Source: Ceratothoa steindachneri
Taxonomy: Eukaryota; Arthropoda; Malacostraca; Isopoda; Cymothoidae
Length of the DNA: 64,000 nt
Assembly (NCBI GenBank): GCA_963969495.1
Contig: OZ018321.1
Span: forward strand, 104,952,066-105,016,065
Direction: 5' to 3'
Shown one piece after another: positions 10,270 through 20,969 of the stretch (position 1 is the stretch's first letter; each line of letters starts with the position of its first letter). The notes beneath the pieces are model-generated. The model worked only from the letters and a program-made list of their open reading frames with translations, was not told the DNA's origin and did not search any database. The translations under genes and the position numbers were made by a program.

Positions 10270-11160
10270 TCATAATGCTTTGTTTTGCACTAGTTGCGTC
10301 TTTTTGATAGCAAAATTGCTCAGGGTATGAAGGTGAATGGCGAGGTATAGGAGAACCGGCCTCACTAGCAACATATAAAGTTTTATCTTTTTCCTTGTCG
10401 AAAGATGTTTGAACCGGTAGTGAGCCTGTAGTAATCTCGTAGCAGTGGCTATCTTCTCTATGTAGTGGGCGTTGTACCGATCAGAGGTTATCTTCAGGCC
10501 AAAAACCCGACCCTCCCTGGAGTAATGATATAATTCCTCCTGTACCAGTACGTCCGCTGTTTTTCGGCGGCCCATAGGAATCAGTTTGAATTTCTGAACA
10601 TTGGTATTTATCTTGTTCATCTTTTTGTAGATGTTGATACTATCAATAGCCCTGCTCGTCCAGTTAGCAACATCATTTGGGTTTTTATAGACGCTAGCAA
10701 TGATCTGTGATATGTTATCTACCAGCTGGACGTACTGGGTGAGTTCTTGGTCGGGGTAGGGCAGGTCGACAGTATACACTGCATAGAGTGTGGGGGTGAG
10801 ACAACCCCCTTGTGGTACTCCAGTTTCTAGATTGAATGCTTCCCCTTCGATGCCATTTATTTTCACGACTGCCTCTCGGTCTTCCGGGTAGTCGTAGAGT
10901 ATCTTAGTCAGGTTTTCCTCCAGGCCTAGCTCGTTGTTCTTTTTCTTCAGTCTCGGTAACCACACCTTGTCAAACGCTGAGGACACGTCTCGCAACACAA
11001 CGTCGACACTGTCATTTCTGGCTTCCCCGATGGCTATACTTTCCGTAATCAATGCGAGAGACGTCTCTGTACCAAGTTTCTTCCGGAAGCCATGTTATTG
11101 GGTATTATACAGACCGTGGGTTTCTAGAAAGGTTCTTAGTCTGCTATTAAGAAGTTTTTT
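10270..11160 (-). pseudogene. LINE J copy 1 ORF2: reverse transcriptase
   Basis: A 260-codon open minus-strand segment (11052-10270) with upstream RT residues (HGFRKKLGTETSLALITES, about 11105-11040). It includes VVLRDVSSAFDKVWLPRL (RT motif A) and ETGVPQGGCLTPTLYAVYT (motif B). At the catalytic motif C it reads QYVQLVDNISQII where F/YADD is expected, so the Asp pair is destroyed. FKLIPMGRR, RVFGLKIT and a thumb segment follow. It is the longest open RT piece in the window yet lacks the active site. Confidence 0.75.
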
Positions 11161-11299
11161 CCAGTAGTTTGCCCAAGAACTCTAGCAGAGAGAGGGGCCT
11201 ATAGCTGCTGATTTACTATTTCGGCTTGCCGGGCTTTGGTATGAAGATCCTGTGGGCGCTCTTAAAAGGTTTCGGAATGTAGCTTACATTAATGCAGGC

Positions 11300-12700
11300 G
11301 TTATAAACCTCGAGAAGAGCCTCGTGGATGTTAACAGGGGCGTTAAGCAAATGCGCTTTTGTGATGCCAGTTGTCCCTGGCGCTCTTTGCTTGAAACTTT
11401 TAAGGGCTGCTTCATACTCTTCGTACGAGAAAGTTCTACTTTCTTCTTGTGTGAGACGTGTCCTGTCAACGAAGTGATGTGGCGTTAGGTCAGCTCTCAG
11501 TTCCTGAATTCCACAAAAACTTGTTCCCCGTACCTTTTGTCAAAGAACTCATTTTCCTTTTCGCTAATAAGGAAACGGTTTCGCCGGTGGCTTCTGAATT
11601 CTCGTTCGATATCTTGGTCTTCCGTGTATTCCCTGTCATTTACCTTTATAGTTACTCTACTATTTGGGAGAGTGCCCCGAAATCTTTTTTATTTGACTTC
11701 AGAATTTCCTAGTGTATCCTTCTGTGTCGATGTTAGCAATCTCTTGATTTCTCCATTATGAGATTTTTAATTTCATTCCTCAGATCTCTTAGTTCTTGGT
11801 ACCGATGTGCCGTGATCCCGTACATGTTTGTAAAGAAGATAGCTGCTTCTAACTGATCCAGCTTTACCCTTATGTTGTGGTCCCACCTTGGAGCCGGAAG
11901 TGTTTCGTGCTCCGTCCAGGGGACAGATAAGCGGTCAGATTCTAAGATTTTTGAGGTGAGATGATCAAGCTTTCATCGATATCTTCTAGTGAAGCACCTT
12001 CTAACTGTCCAACATGCACATGTTGCAAATGATCACGGTACGTCTCCCAATTGGTTCTCGCCAGGCATCTACGTTTAGGGATTTGCCCTTGAATCGGGGA
12101 GGTGGAGATGTGGGTGATCATACTAACATGATCCGATGGGATGAAGGGGTCAGGAACAGTTACATGTCCGGTGTGGTCGACGATCTTTGCGTGTAGAAAG
12201 TGAGGAAATCGGGCCCTTCTCTCTGTAGTATGCCTCTCTCAATCAAAAGGCTCAGCGAGTCGCCAGCCCCATTGAAGGCTATCGTGCAGCCAGCTTCCCT
12301 ACAACTGGCATTTAGGTTACCGATGAAGATTGCTGATGTTTCTCTCCTGAAGAGTCGCAGGAAGTTAGGGATCGGAAGATATGGGCATCTAGGTGTTTGG
12401 TACCCAACTGAGACCACAAGGTCATCGTAAGTCATTGGGATCTTAATTGCTAGATACGATTCTTCCAAATCCTGTATCTCCCTGAATTTAATCCCTCTTT
12501 CTAATGACAATTGCCGCTCCATCAAACCGCTCTTTCGAGTGATAAGCCATCAGTATCTCGTAAGTGTAGATCTTTATATATTTGCTCTCGTCATTCAATC
12601 CATGCTATGCTCAGATATAAGAACGATGTCAGGATCAACGGATCTAATAATTTTACCCTACATTCTACTTTTGGCGTGCCAACCATTTACATTTAGCGAG
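11300..12700 (-). pseudogene. LINE J copy 1 ORF2: AP endonuclease part
   Basis: The target-nicking endonuclease of the LINE. The N-terminal NVNGWHAKSRM-like motif lies near 12700-12665 and DPDIVLISEHSMD near 12630. A 121-codon open segment (12525-12160) contains ESYLAIKIPM, VVSVGYQTPRCPYLP (normally Y.PPR), IFIGNLNASCREAG (the GDLNA box with Asp changed to Asn) and GPDFLTF. These are the usual APE landmarks in order. The loss of the GDLNA Asp and the stops before and after show it is inactive. Confidence 0.65.
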
Positions 12701-14165
12701 AAAAGTAGCCATTATTAGTTGTTGATAGCTTGCTTTATTTTGGTCGCTTTTTCCCTGGGTGGTGGTAACCTTACCCTTCCCGATCTCGTTTTTTTAAATT
12801 GATCCTGGTTTAAGTTAAGGCAGTACTCGGGGCAGATTTTGATCTCCCCTTGTTTTAGGCCTGGAGTAAATCTTCTTCCGCGATGTCAGCATCAAAATCC
12901 CCTTTGTACCTGCCATTAATGACTCCTTCAACCAGATCAACAACCTTTGATTTCTTAGGTATCGGTGCTGATGGGGAGTCATAAATCCTTATGCACAGGT
13001 CTAGAGTATTTTTGGAGGGTGCGGGGGAAGGCAGTTGCAGCCGCCATTAATTCAATTCCAATGTTCGTTGGCATGGCCACATCGTCTGGCAGGTTGCTAG
13101 TTTCCATTTGGGAGTCTTCTTTTACGGCGCGATCGTGCTTGCGTAGACGTGGATCGCGAGAGACCGAGCGAGACCTCGGTGCTGTTTGTTTCATACTCTT
13201 CATTTGGGGCGTGGAACAAGTCCCCTGATGGTGGATTGTCAGGAAACTACATCGGTTTGAGACCATTATGGACCAGCATCTTATTAAGCTCAATCGCATA
13301 ACTTTCCGATTTCATTACATTGGTGCGATGGGCATGCGGGATGCACATTATAAGATCTAGGCCGCATATTTTTTTCGATTTGCAGCATGGTCTTATCCTG
13401 CTGGGATTTTTTCGTCTCATGTGCATATATAGTGGTAGCTTTTCTGTTCTTTTCTTCTATCATTGCTCTCTTCTTGTCTGATATCAGCGGCTTCTTAATT
13501 GAGCATGTCATTGATAAGGTGCGGTAAGAGTTGCCACAATTCAGGCACTTCTTTTTTGGATTCGTGCACTCCCACCAGGTGTGGCCAGATTCCGCCCCCT
13601 TAGACCACACCTTCATCACGGCTTTGCAGTCCTTGGTGGCATGCTTCTACATAGCGTAGCATGACAAACAAATCTGGAGCAGGACAAATACTTCCATCTC
13701 GATGCATCCGGCGGAGACCTTCGAGTTGAACATAACCAGTCCATGTTCAGCTGCTTTCGCAGCCATCTCTGTCGTCTGGAAATTCACTTTGAATACATGT
13801 AAGAGTTCTTCACTTTCGCGATTTTTAAATTTGACAGCCCCATCGATCTTTGCCCACTCTTGCTTATCTTCGATCTCTTATTTTATCTTTTCTGCGGTGG
13901 GATTACCAACGTAAGGGTCAATACGCCGAAATATAATTGATCTCTTTGCTAAGACGTGACTTTTCGCTGAAAAGGGTGTCTAGATCTTGGTTCGTATTGC
14001 AGAAGGCCATGTATCCGTAGGCCTAATCCTTAAGTCAGCAAAGTTAGATTCCAAATTTCGAGATGCCAAGTTTAAATAAGTTCTCACGCAAAGGCTTCTG
14101 ACATCGCTCCTTGACCCGGAGCGAGATGCGTTATTCCCCGTTGGGGTCGTCCATGACGGACCCAA
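12700..14165 (-). pseudogene. LINE J copy 1 ORF1 (Gag with zinc knuckles), broken
   Basis: Nucleic-acid-binding Gag-like ORF1. Minus-strand frames read a conserved N-terminal part (WAKIDGAVKFKNRESEELLH, then NFQTTEMAAKAAEHGLVMF, about 13890-13720). Three knuckle-like segments follow: CLSCYAM-stop-KHATKDC (about 13675-13630), a second that has lost its first Cys (ESGHTWWEC) and a third (KKCLNCGNSYRTLSMTC, about 13555-13500). A 109-codon open piece (13619-13290) carries the last two. Downstream, a K/R-rich region leads into ORF2. In-frame stops make it non-functional. Confidence 0.6.
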
Positions 14166-14744
14166 CTGCGGGCACTCCTTTTGGACCTAGCAAGCCGTTA
14201 TCGCGGGGACGTCTAACTGAATAATCTCTGGCTCACCCTTTCTGCCCTACCTAAACACATTGTCTAAGAGGGTCCTCCTTCCTGCCCTAACCACTCCGCC
14301 CTAGAATGGAGCCCCCTTTTTTGCGCCCCGTAAGGAAGCTTCCTTCCGGGGTTCGGACAAATATACAGACAGGCGGCTCCTAAGGAACTTAAATGGCAGA
14401 AAGGTTATTAGAACAAGAGATGTGCTGCTGCGGTGGAAACAAATAGACAGACAATCTGAGCCTTCCAATTCTATGTTTCTTGTAGCGCTTAGTTTCCCAT
14501 TAAAAATTTCCCGCGCCATGATTGGCCAATTTTTTAAATACTTATGTTCGCATAGAAATACTATATATAATGTAACATTTTTTGAATAATTCCATTTCTC
14601 TTCATTTCCCTGAAGATGGCCAAACATCGTCGAAAGGCATATAGGAATAAAGAATGTCATTCGCGAATGTTTTTCCTCGCCTCGAAGACCCCATTAAAAA
14701 ACTTGTAAGAAATATTAAGAAAATAAAAATAAAAATTAATAACG
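14166..14744. other. J-element 5' flank and PLE-like terminal region
   Basis: The block at 14166-14350 is GC-richer than its surroundings and may be the J 5' UTR. Further on, CTGAAGA (14610-14616) and GAAA (14632-14635) are spaced as in a hammerhead core, with a weak GGC/GTC helix between them, but no stem I or cleavage triplet is clear. No coding region was recognised, including in the 119-codon minus-strand frame at 14660-14301. Confidence 0.35.
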
Positions 14745-14800
14745 TTGCCACAGCTGTGGACTACAATAGAACGTGCATACAACATGGCCTTTTACCTAAT

Positions 14801-14810
<10 letters not shown>

Positions 14811-14877
<67 letters not shown>
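14811..14877. repeat. (TA)n microsatellite upstream of PLE 4
   Basis: About 67 bp of TA repeat, 70 bp before the first recognisable PLE linker residues. Confidence 0.9.
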
Positions 14878-14879
<2 letters not shown>

Positions 14880-14944
14880 AATATACGATCGAATACTAAG
14901 AAAACATCATCAAAAGTAACATTATCCCCCCCAAAAAGACATTA

Positions 14945-15176
14945 AGTTAATTCTAAAAAAATATATTATAAAAATAAAACCATCAGCAAAATACTAATGA
15001 AAAACAACCTCCGTGAAAAAGAATCCATCCTAAAGCACGCTACAATGAACAACACAATGAATAAGTTACAAGAATAATCCTTGTTGAAACACTCCTATTT
15101 TTAGAAAAAACTCGGATCTCAGCCGCCTGAATATTCTGGAGGCTCTTATCATTAAAGAGATAGGCCGGAACCCGAA
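14945..15176 (+). pseudogene. PLE 4, part 1 (linker and C-terminal tail), split by LTR element
   Basis: Plus-strand frames read YYKNKTISKILMKNNL (about 14967-15015), the conserved PLE linker also seen in PLE 2. They then read SDLSRLNILEALIIKEIGR (about 15114-15170), a GIY-YIG C-terminal segment with the catalytic-Glu helix LEALIIKE. The central GIY-YIG core is missing, so the copy was already internally deleted. The frame stops at 15176 where the LTR retrotransposon begins, and resumes at 21998-22060. Confidence 0.7.
15172..15176. repeat. Target-site duplication, left
   Basis: CCGAA directly before the 5' LTR; the right counterpart is CTGAA at 21998-22002 (4 of 5 bases). Five-base duplications are usual for Ty3/gypsy integrases. 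Confidence 0.65.
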
Positions 15177-16166
15177 TGTCGAGAAAGAAGATTCCTTGCG
15201 GCCATATGCTCCGTCGAAACCATGAGGTCAGTCCACGTGAGCGAGGACCATGAGAACAGTTATAATGTTAAACTGCTTTCCGCGATAACGAAGGATTGGA
15301 TTCTCAAGCGCGCGCTTCTGTCGTCTCCCAGGGCGTTATCAAGAAACCCCCGTGGGGGTACTTCCCATCTCTCAAGCGTCGTGTTGGTTCGTGGTTCGTA
15401 GAGAGATTTCCCCATGCCTACCCTTGGCGGAGGCAGTAATTGTTTCAACTGGTCCTAATTGGGCATCGGCAGGATATGCCTGCCTTTCACAACGAAACAT
15501 GCCATTCTCGATCGCTCTCCTTTTTATCTACGAACCGAAAGCTTGAATTATACCAAAAGATCTAAGCCCCAGTCAATTGGCCCATCTTTATTTTCGCTAC
15601 ATTTCATTTGGCACGAATACTCCCTCTAGTTATTGTTACTACTAGAGGTTAAACTCTCCGTGGTTAAAGTACCTCGAATAACCATCCGATCTCCCGTTTC
15701 ATCTCTTAAAGCCTCGAACACAAGCCTTCATCTGTGCCTATCTTGCCAGTTATCCCCGTGTGCGTATGTAGAGAGGCGGGTATCGCCTCTAGACCTCCAC
15801 ACCCCATAGAGTTCACTCAGAGTATTTCTGTTAGTTCGGTTATTGAATAAATCGAGTATCTATTGCCATTATTCTATTTAATCTTTTTGTTGTCTATAAC
15901 TGTGTAAATATTAAAGTATATTTTGTTCCTATATTTTCATAAGCCTCATAGACCGCAGCCTTCATTAGTTTAATATCGGCCGACTGCAGTCAATCTTTTT
16001 TATTTTAATCCTTCACACTCGTCAAGGAAAGTTGGACCCCAACTCCCCCATTTCTATCCTCCCCCATCTCTGTCGTGACCAGAGTTGAGTCAAGGTCACT
16101 CGTTGACCTTGAACGTCCATGCATATTGGGTAGAAGTGGCATATATGTCGGGGTTATAGTACGACA
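15177..16166 (+). repeat. 5' LTR
   Basis: 990 bp, starting TGTCGAGAA and ending GTACGACA, so the ends form the short TGTCG/CGACA inverted repeat. It aligns along its whole length with 20970-21997. Shared landmarks include the GTCAGTCCACGTGAGCGAGGA block near 15229, CTTCCCATCTCTCAAGCGTC near 15361 and AATTGGCCC/AATTGGCTC near 15575. An AATAAA at 15846-15851 is a possible polyadenylation signal; the 3' LTR has AATACA at the equivalent place. Confidence 0.85.
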
Positions 16167-16168
16167 TA

Positions 16169-16236
<68 letters not shown>

Positions 16237-16618
16237 TTTTCAACTCTTTTAAAGGTTTTGAGGCTGAAGGCTTAGTTATTGAGAAGGTAAGCAGAAATAT
16301 TCTTGCGAACTATTTTTTCCATTTTTTGTGCGTACCTGCCATTATACATACCGTGTGTAAGTTTTGAGACTGCGCTACTCATTTATTCCCCCAGCAAAAT
16401 TTTACCCTTTCATTCAAAGAAAGGTTCAATCTAGTTTTGTTCTCGGTGTTGTGAGCAAAGTTAAAGGCTCTCGTGTTATTTCGGGTATTTCCAAGTGCTA
16501 GACGGAAATTATTAATCGCGCGTGTGTATACCAAGGCAATTCGAGTCGACAATCTCGTTAAGTTTCCTTAAAAGTTTAGGTTCGAATTCGCGACCATCAT
16601 TTCTTCACTTTATCAATT
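16167..16618 (+). other. LTR element leader with (TA)n expansion
   Basis: The untranslated leader between LTR and gag. A (TA)n run (about 16173-16234) starts six bases after the LTR, where a tRNA primer-binding site should lie, and no PBS is visible. A GGTTCGAATTC string near 16579 resembles a Pol III B box but has no tRNA context. Confidence 0.6.
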
Positions 16619-17190
16619 TAAACTACAACGTGAATCTCTTGGTTTATCTGGAAAGGACCTTCTATCCTATATAGAGAAAAAGGTAGAGCTCAAAGATCGG
16701 AAGGAAGAGACAGAGAAGAATGAGAAAAAGAAGAAAGAGAGAGAGAAAGAGAAAGAAAAGAACGAGAGAGATAAGAACAAGAGAAAGAGAGAGAGGAATA
16801 AGAAAGAGAAAGCATCCGTCAATATGAGCTGGAAATGTCTTCTCTTTCTCCTGCGATTCAATCTTTGTGGAAGGATCGCGGGTGTTTCACCTTCGAAGAA
16901 TGCTTTAAAGAATCCAATGTATTTGCCGTGAGCCACAATTGCTACCCTAAGGAAGGAAGAAAGTCTGATTCATCTTCCCCGAAAGGTAATAGTGGCAAAC
17001 AAAAGTTTATACCCCGTGACCCTAGTAGGTTTGTCAAGATAACTGGCCCCTCCAATCCCAGATTTTTTTCTTCGTCTGAAACCCGTGACGTCAAGCCATT
17101 CTCGTCGAACCCCCCTACTCTTCATACCACCCCAGGAGGCCCATCGTGTGTTTTTCCTGCGGTATTGAAGGACATATGAGAACCAACTGC
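16619..17190 (+). pseudogene. gag: coiled-coil region and zinc knuckle, frameshifted
   Basis: The structural protein of the element. The frame from 16619 gives KLQRESLGLSGKDLLSYIEK followed by about 50 residues that are almost all Lys, Arg and Glu (16675-16815), a charged coiled-coil as in many gypsy Gags. A second frame (16835-17179) continues with a low-complexity Ser/Pro/Gly region. The nucleocapsid CCHC knuckle CFSCGIEGHMRTNC (17149-17190) is a perfect C-x2-C-x4-H-x4-C. It lies in a third frame, which is also the frame of the protease. At least two frameshifts are therefore needed to read through. Confidence 0.75.
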
Positions 17191-17661
17191 CCTCAGAACT
17201 GCGAATTCCGTCCTCGTACTCTCAATTAAGTGCATCAAATTTGTGCTTCCCCCGCACCACCACCGTCTCAAGTTGAATCGCTTCCCTCTACGTTTGTTCA
17301 TGCGGCCGCTAGCCATCAGTTAAACTTCTTGTTCGAAAAGAGCTCCCAAGGAAGCTTAAAGTTTGAGACCGGATCAGTAAACGGATGCCGGGTCTCCACC
17401 CTTGTTCGGGATACAGGGTGTACATGTATTCTGGTGTCGGACGAGCTGCTCATCCCGATCGCTCCGAATCATGATAATTTTGTGGTAGTACATGACTACC
17501 TTGGGCGTGAAAATCGATTCCCCATCATGAAGTACTCTATGGAATGCCTGTATTATACGGGCTGGGCTGAAGTAGTAATGGCCCTAATAAAGTTCCTGCG
17601 CTGTTCTGGTCAGACAGTGCCCACGGGTTACTTACACACATGTGGTTCAACACATCCTTAA
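17191..17661 (+). pseudogene. Aspartic protease domain
   Basis: In frame with the zinc knuckle after one TAA near 17227. The open part (17230-17661) reads CRVSTLVRDTGCTCILVSDE, with the catalytic Asp-Thr-Gly at 17410-17418. The residue before it is Arg; other retropepsins usually have LVDTG directly, so one codon may be inserted. The protease cleaves the element's polyproteins. The segment after the flap (from about 17480) is less recognisable. Confidence 0.7.
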
Positions 17662-18796
17662 GCGTTCCAAGGCGAAAAATGAATCAGAGGCACCCGCCCC
17701 CCTTGTAACCCCCTGCAACTCTGAGTTTAGCGGTATTCTGAATAATGAATTCGTTAAAGACCAAAAGAACTGCGGTTCATTCTACTCTCTCTGGACCAAA
17801 GCTCATAATAAGGTTCGGGAGTCCACCCGCGGTAAGAAAGTCGTTTCCTACGTCATGAAGAACGACCTCTTGTACCGCGCTTTCTTGGAAAGCAATAGTT
17901 CCGAGGCTCATGGATTATGCATTCCCAGTTCGCAGGTCACCCTCATATTAAAGACGGCCCATGATAGTCTTTTCTCTGGCCATTTTAGCCATACTAAAAA
18001 GGCTCAGAGAATTTTAAAGTATTTTTATTGGCCCGGTGCGGCAGATGGCATCCCTGATTATTTCTGTTCGTGTTATATCTGTCAAAGGACAGTCGCTAAA
18101 GGACGCGTCAGACTCGCTCCGCTGCTAAAAGGACCCATCATATCTGAACCCTTCTCCCGTGTGGCAATCGACCTGATGGTCCCAATTCACCCACCGTCCA
18201 GTGAAGGGCACAAATTCGTGCTTACCATTGTTGATTTCGCCACCCGTTTCCCTGAAGCAGTCCCTTTGAAGAAGATAGATACTATCACCTGCTCCGAGGC
18301 ACTCATATCTATCTTCTCCCGAGTCGGAGTACCTAAGTAGGTATTATCCGATCAAGGTCGTCAATTTTCCTCAGAATTAATGGAGTACGTCAGTAAGCTC
18401 TTAATGGTAAAACCCCTTTTTACTACTCCCTATCACCCCGCCGCAAAATGGATGTGTAAAAGATTCAACGTTTCACTGAAGTCCACCCTGAAGAAGTTGT
18501 GCGCAGACCACTCATGAGAGTGGCATAGATATTTGCAGGTAGCTTTGTTCGCCAACCGAGAGATCCTGTATCGCACATTAGGATTTGCCCCTTTTGAATT
18601 GTTGTATGATAGGAACGTCCGAGGCCCGTTGAGTATTTTAAAAGAGTTGTTTTCTGACCAAGAATTAGACTGGGAAATCCAATATGCCTACTCCTACCTC
18701 TTAAAACTTCGGCAGAAGTTAGAAAAGTGTGCTGAAATCGCTCTTCAGAAAGCGGACGTGAACCTAAATAAATACAAAACGTACTCTGATAAATAA
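17642..18796 (+). pseudogene. Integrase: HHCC zinc domain and DDE core
   Basis: Frame 2 is open to 18340, then continues in the same frame after a TAG (18338-18340) and a TGA near 18516. The zinc-binding part has AHDSLFSGHFSHTKKAQRIL (His, His) and CSCYICQRT (Cys, Cys) at about 17955-18090. The catalytic core shows AIDLMVPIHP (first Asp, about 18165), LTIVDFATRFPEAVPL and VLSDQGRQFSSELM (second Asp, about 18345). The third catalytic residue should lie in the ERFN box, which here reads KRFN near 18460. Integrase inserts the cDNA into the genome. It precedes RT, the key oddity of this element. Confidence 0.85.
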
Positions 18797-19080
18797 TCTA
18801 AAAATCATAGATTTAAACCCAGCGAGGAAGTTATTTTATTAATCCCCACCGAGAATAATAAACTCCTAAGTCATTGGAAGGGCCCTTCACCGTCATCGAA
18901 ACGCGACCCCGTTGACTACCTCATTCGAACTCCGTCTGGGGACAAGCTATATCACGTAAACATGCTCAAGAGGAACCACCGCCAAGCATGCATTAATAAT
19001 ATTGTGACCATTGGCGAGGAGTCGACCATGGAAGCAGATTATCCCCTGTATCCGCTAAATATATTGCAAGTGGCTTGCAA
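18797..19080 (+). pseudogene. Integrase C-terminal GPY/F module
   Basis: The region reads LSHWKGPF near 18870 and VDYLIRTPSGDKLYHVNMLK (about 18912-18970). This is the W.GP[FY]..........L......H.N.LK signature of the GPY/F domain that follows the DDE core in Ty3/gypsy integrases. A frameshift after the GPF separates it from the core, consistent with decay. Its presence between integrase core and RT confirms that integrase ends here and is not a rearranged neighbour. Confidence 0.75.
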
Positions 19081-19174
19081 TTAACAGGACAAGAAGTACC
19101 CCTTGTCCAGCGTGCCCAGTGCTAGTGAATCTCAATCATCTGACTTAGACGTTAAGGCATAGCTGCCTACCGAC

Positions 19175-19910
19175 TTGAAGAATCAGCCGCAGCAGTTACT
19201 GAGTCACTTTGGAGACGTGATTTCAGAGAGTCCTGGCTGTGCCGCTCAGTTCGAGCATGATATTATTTTAACTACCTGGACCCTATTCGTTCTAAGTCGT
19301 ACCCCCCTGCCCATCCATTTAAGACAGGTCTTTAACGCAGAAGTTACTAAATTGGTAAATTTAAATATTATAGAAGCCTCCCAACCTAATTACTGCTCCT
19401 CCACTGCGTTAGTAAAGAAATCAGACGGGTCGTATAAGCTGGACTTCGATTTTCGGAAACTTATTTCGGTGACAGTTCGATGCTGAGCTTATCCCATTGT
19501 CGAAAAAAGACCTATATATCTTTGAAGAGGCCAATTAAATTCCTGAATTGGACTTATGTAAGACTAATCAAATTACCCTTAGAGAAAGTGTAAAGAGATT
19601 CACGGCTTTCTCCACAGACAAAGGCTTAATGCAGTTCAGCATTCTCTCGTTCGGCTGTAGTAATTACAATCGCATGATGCGAAGAATCTTAAACGAGTTG
19701 GCAAACGTGACTTTTTGTTTCGATAACATTTACGTTGCAACTCTATGCCCAGCTGCGTCGCCTGCGCGAGCACAGACTCACAATCTGCCTGAGCAAGTGA
19801 CATTTTGCTTATAGTACGATTGACTACCTTGGCCTTCACGTTGGGAACAACCGATTAACCCCTCAGGAGGACAAAATCCGCGCCAATATGGAAATGCCCC
19901 GTCCGACCAA
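19175..19910 (+). pseudogene. Gypsy-type reverse transcriptase
   Basis: The open part 19175-19486 has the gypsy RT entry pattern: LLSHFGDVISESPGC, then FEHDIILTTW, LRQVFNAEVTKLVNLNIIEA and ALVKKSDGSYKLDFDFRKL. A second part (19548-19814) has DLCKTNQITLRESVKRFTAF and MQFSILSFGCSNYNRMM. The catalytic box reads FCFDNIYVAT, with the second Asp of F/YxDD changed to Asn (about 19718). After a one-base shift the frame resumes with LRRLREHRLTICL and DYLGLHVGNNRLTPQEDKIR to about 19880. The order of motifs is complete but the enzyme is inactive. Confidence 0.85.
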
Positions 19911-20515
19911 TAAGAAGGAGCTGAGATCCTTCATGGGATCTGCTTCTTTCTAGGCCCGCTTCGTCCCCCATTTCGCTACTCTCTTGGCCCTTTTGTGTGA
20001 CTTGATGAAAAATAAGTCCCCGGAACACCTTCTCTGGCCACCATTAGCTCTTTCCCACTTCAGGCAGCTGAAGGGAAAATTAGCTTCCACCCCTATCCTC
20101 CTGTTCCTCAACCAGAAGAAGATGTTTAGTATCAGAACCGATGCAAGTAATAAAGGGTTAGCTTACGTTTTACTACAGTATAGTGATGATGGCGATAGCT
20201 ACCCCGTCGCTTACGCTAGTCGTAAGCTTTTCCCGTGCGAGTAAAATTAGGCCCTCATTGAAAAGGAGGCTTTAGCCATTATATAGTCCATACAGAAGTT
20301 TAGAATGTATTTATTAGGTTAAGAATTAATTTTAGAGACGGATCACAAGCACCTGGCATATTTGCGAAATGTAAAAAGCAACAAGGGTCGCCTTATGCAC
20401 TAGAGTTTATACCTCCAAGAGTACCAATTTAAAATCAATTATATAAAAGGATCCAAGTATTGTGTCGTGGATAGCCTGAGTAGGAACCTTTAGAGCCTAC
20501 CCAAACTAATCTAGG
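19911..20515 (+). pseudogene. RT connection and RNase H
   Basis: RELRSFMGSASF-like residues (here KKELRSFMGSASF, near 19914) and RFVPHFATLLALL form the connection. RNase H has FSIRTDASNKGLAYVLLQY (first catalytic Asp, about 20124-20180), YPVAYASRKLFP, the IEKEALAII helix with its catalytic Glu (about 20258) and LILETDHKHLAYL (third acidic residue, about 20331). The C-terminus is INYIKGSKYCVVDSLSRN (about 20436-20490). Several stops occur (for example in the ARFVPH region and after PCE). RNase H removes RNA from the RNA-DNA hybrid. Confidence 0.8.
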
Positions 20516-20969
20516 ATAAATTTTATGCTTGTAACTGTTATGTTTAATTTTGTTCCTCTTGTTTAAAATGTATATATTGAGACAATAAGTTTCTCACTTC
20601 ACAAGTCAAGAACGATCCGGTAAACTTTCGTATCGTTTGGATCAATTAATTCCATGCATTTTCTTCTGTGTGTATTATTTTGAGGGGTGTCACTCTAGGT
20701 CTTTATTAACCTTGGGTGATCGGCGCCCATTTTAACTAATGCTAGTTCTTGTAGCACTTGTTTTCTTTTTGAATTCATTTATTCCTTGTGTTCTTTGATA
20801 TTCTGTACATAAATATGTCTGAGCCACCAAGGCCCGACCCGTTCAAGGTAAAGTATCCCCCAATTGTCCCCACCCCCATTAAGGTCGGGTAAATTTTAGA
20901 CTTGTAATCCCCATCTAGCGGTTGTCAGATGTAACACTTTTTATATTAACATCTTGGAAATGGAGAAGT
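20516..20969 (+). other. LTR element 3' untranslated region and polypurine tract
   Basis: No env-like or other coding region is visible. The last bases before the 3' LTR (GGAAATGGAGAAG, about 20956-20968) are purine-rich and in the right place to be the polypurine tract that primes plus-strand synthesis. Confidence 0.65.

Larger units (their letters stand above)
9991..14165 (-). mobile_element. Jockey-type LINE, family J copy 1, near full length
   Basis: A minus-strand non-LTR retrotransposon with ORF1 (CCHC-type Gag, about 14165-12700), an AP endonuclease (about 12700-12160) and RT (about 11160-10270). Many stops and frameshifts are present. Two related plus-strand copies occur at 22060-23105 and 43500-46217, sharing the VLRDVxxxF-K-V-W RT motif and the KxNTNKxK pattern. 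Assignment to the jockey superfamily rests on the Gag zinc-knuckle plus APE-RT architecture; the clade is not certain. Confidence 0.75.

Noticed and set aside
14610..14640. Full hammerhead ribozyme near 14.6 kb
   Set aside because: CTGAAGA and GAAA are present but no stem I, convincing helix II or cleavage triplet could be paired.
16560..16600. Pol III B-box-like string suggesting a tRNA or SINE
   Set aside because: No A box, cloverleaf or tail; it lies in the LTR element leader.
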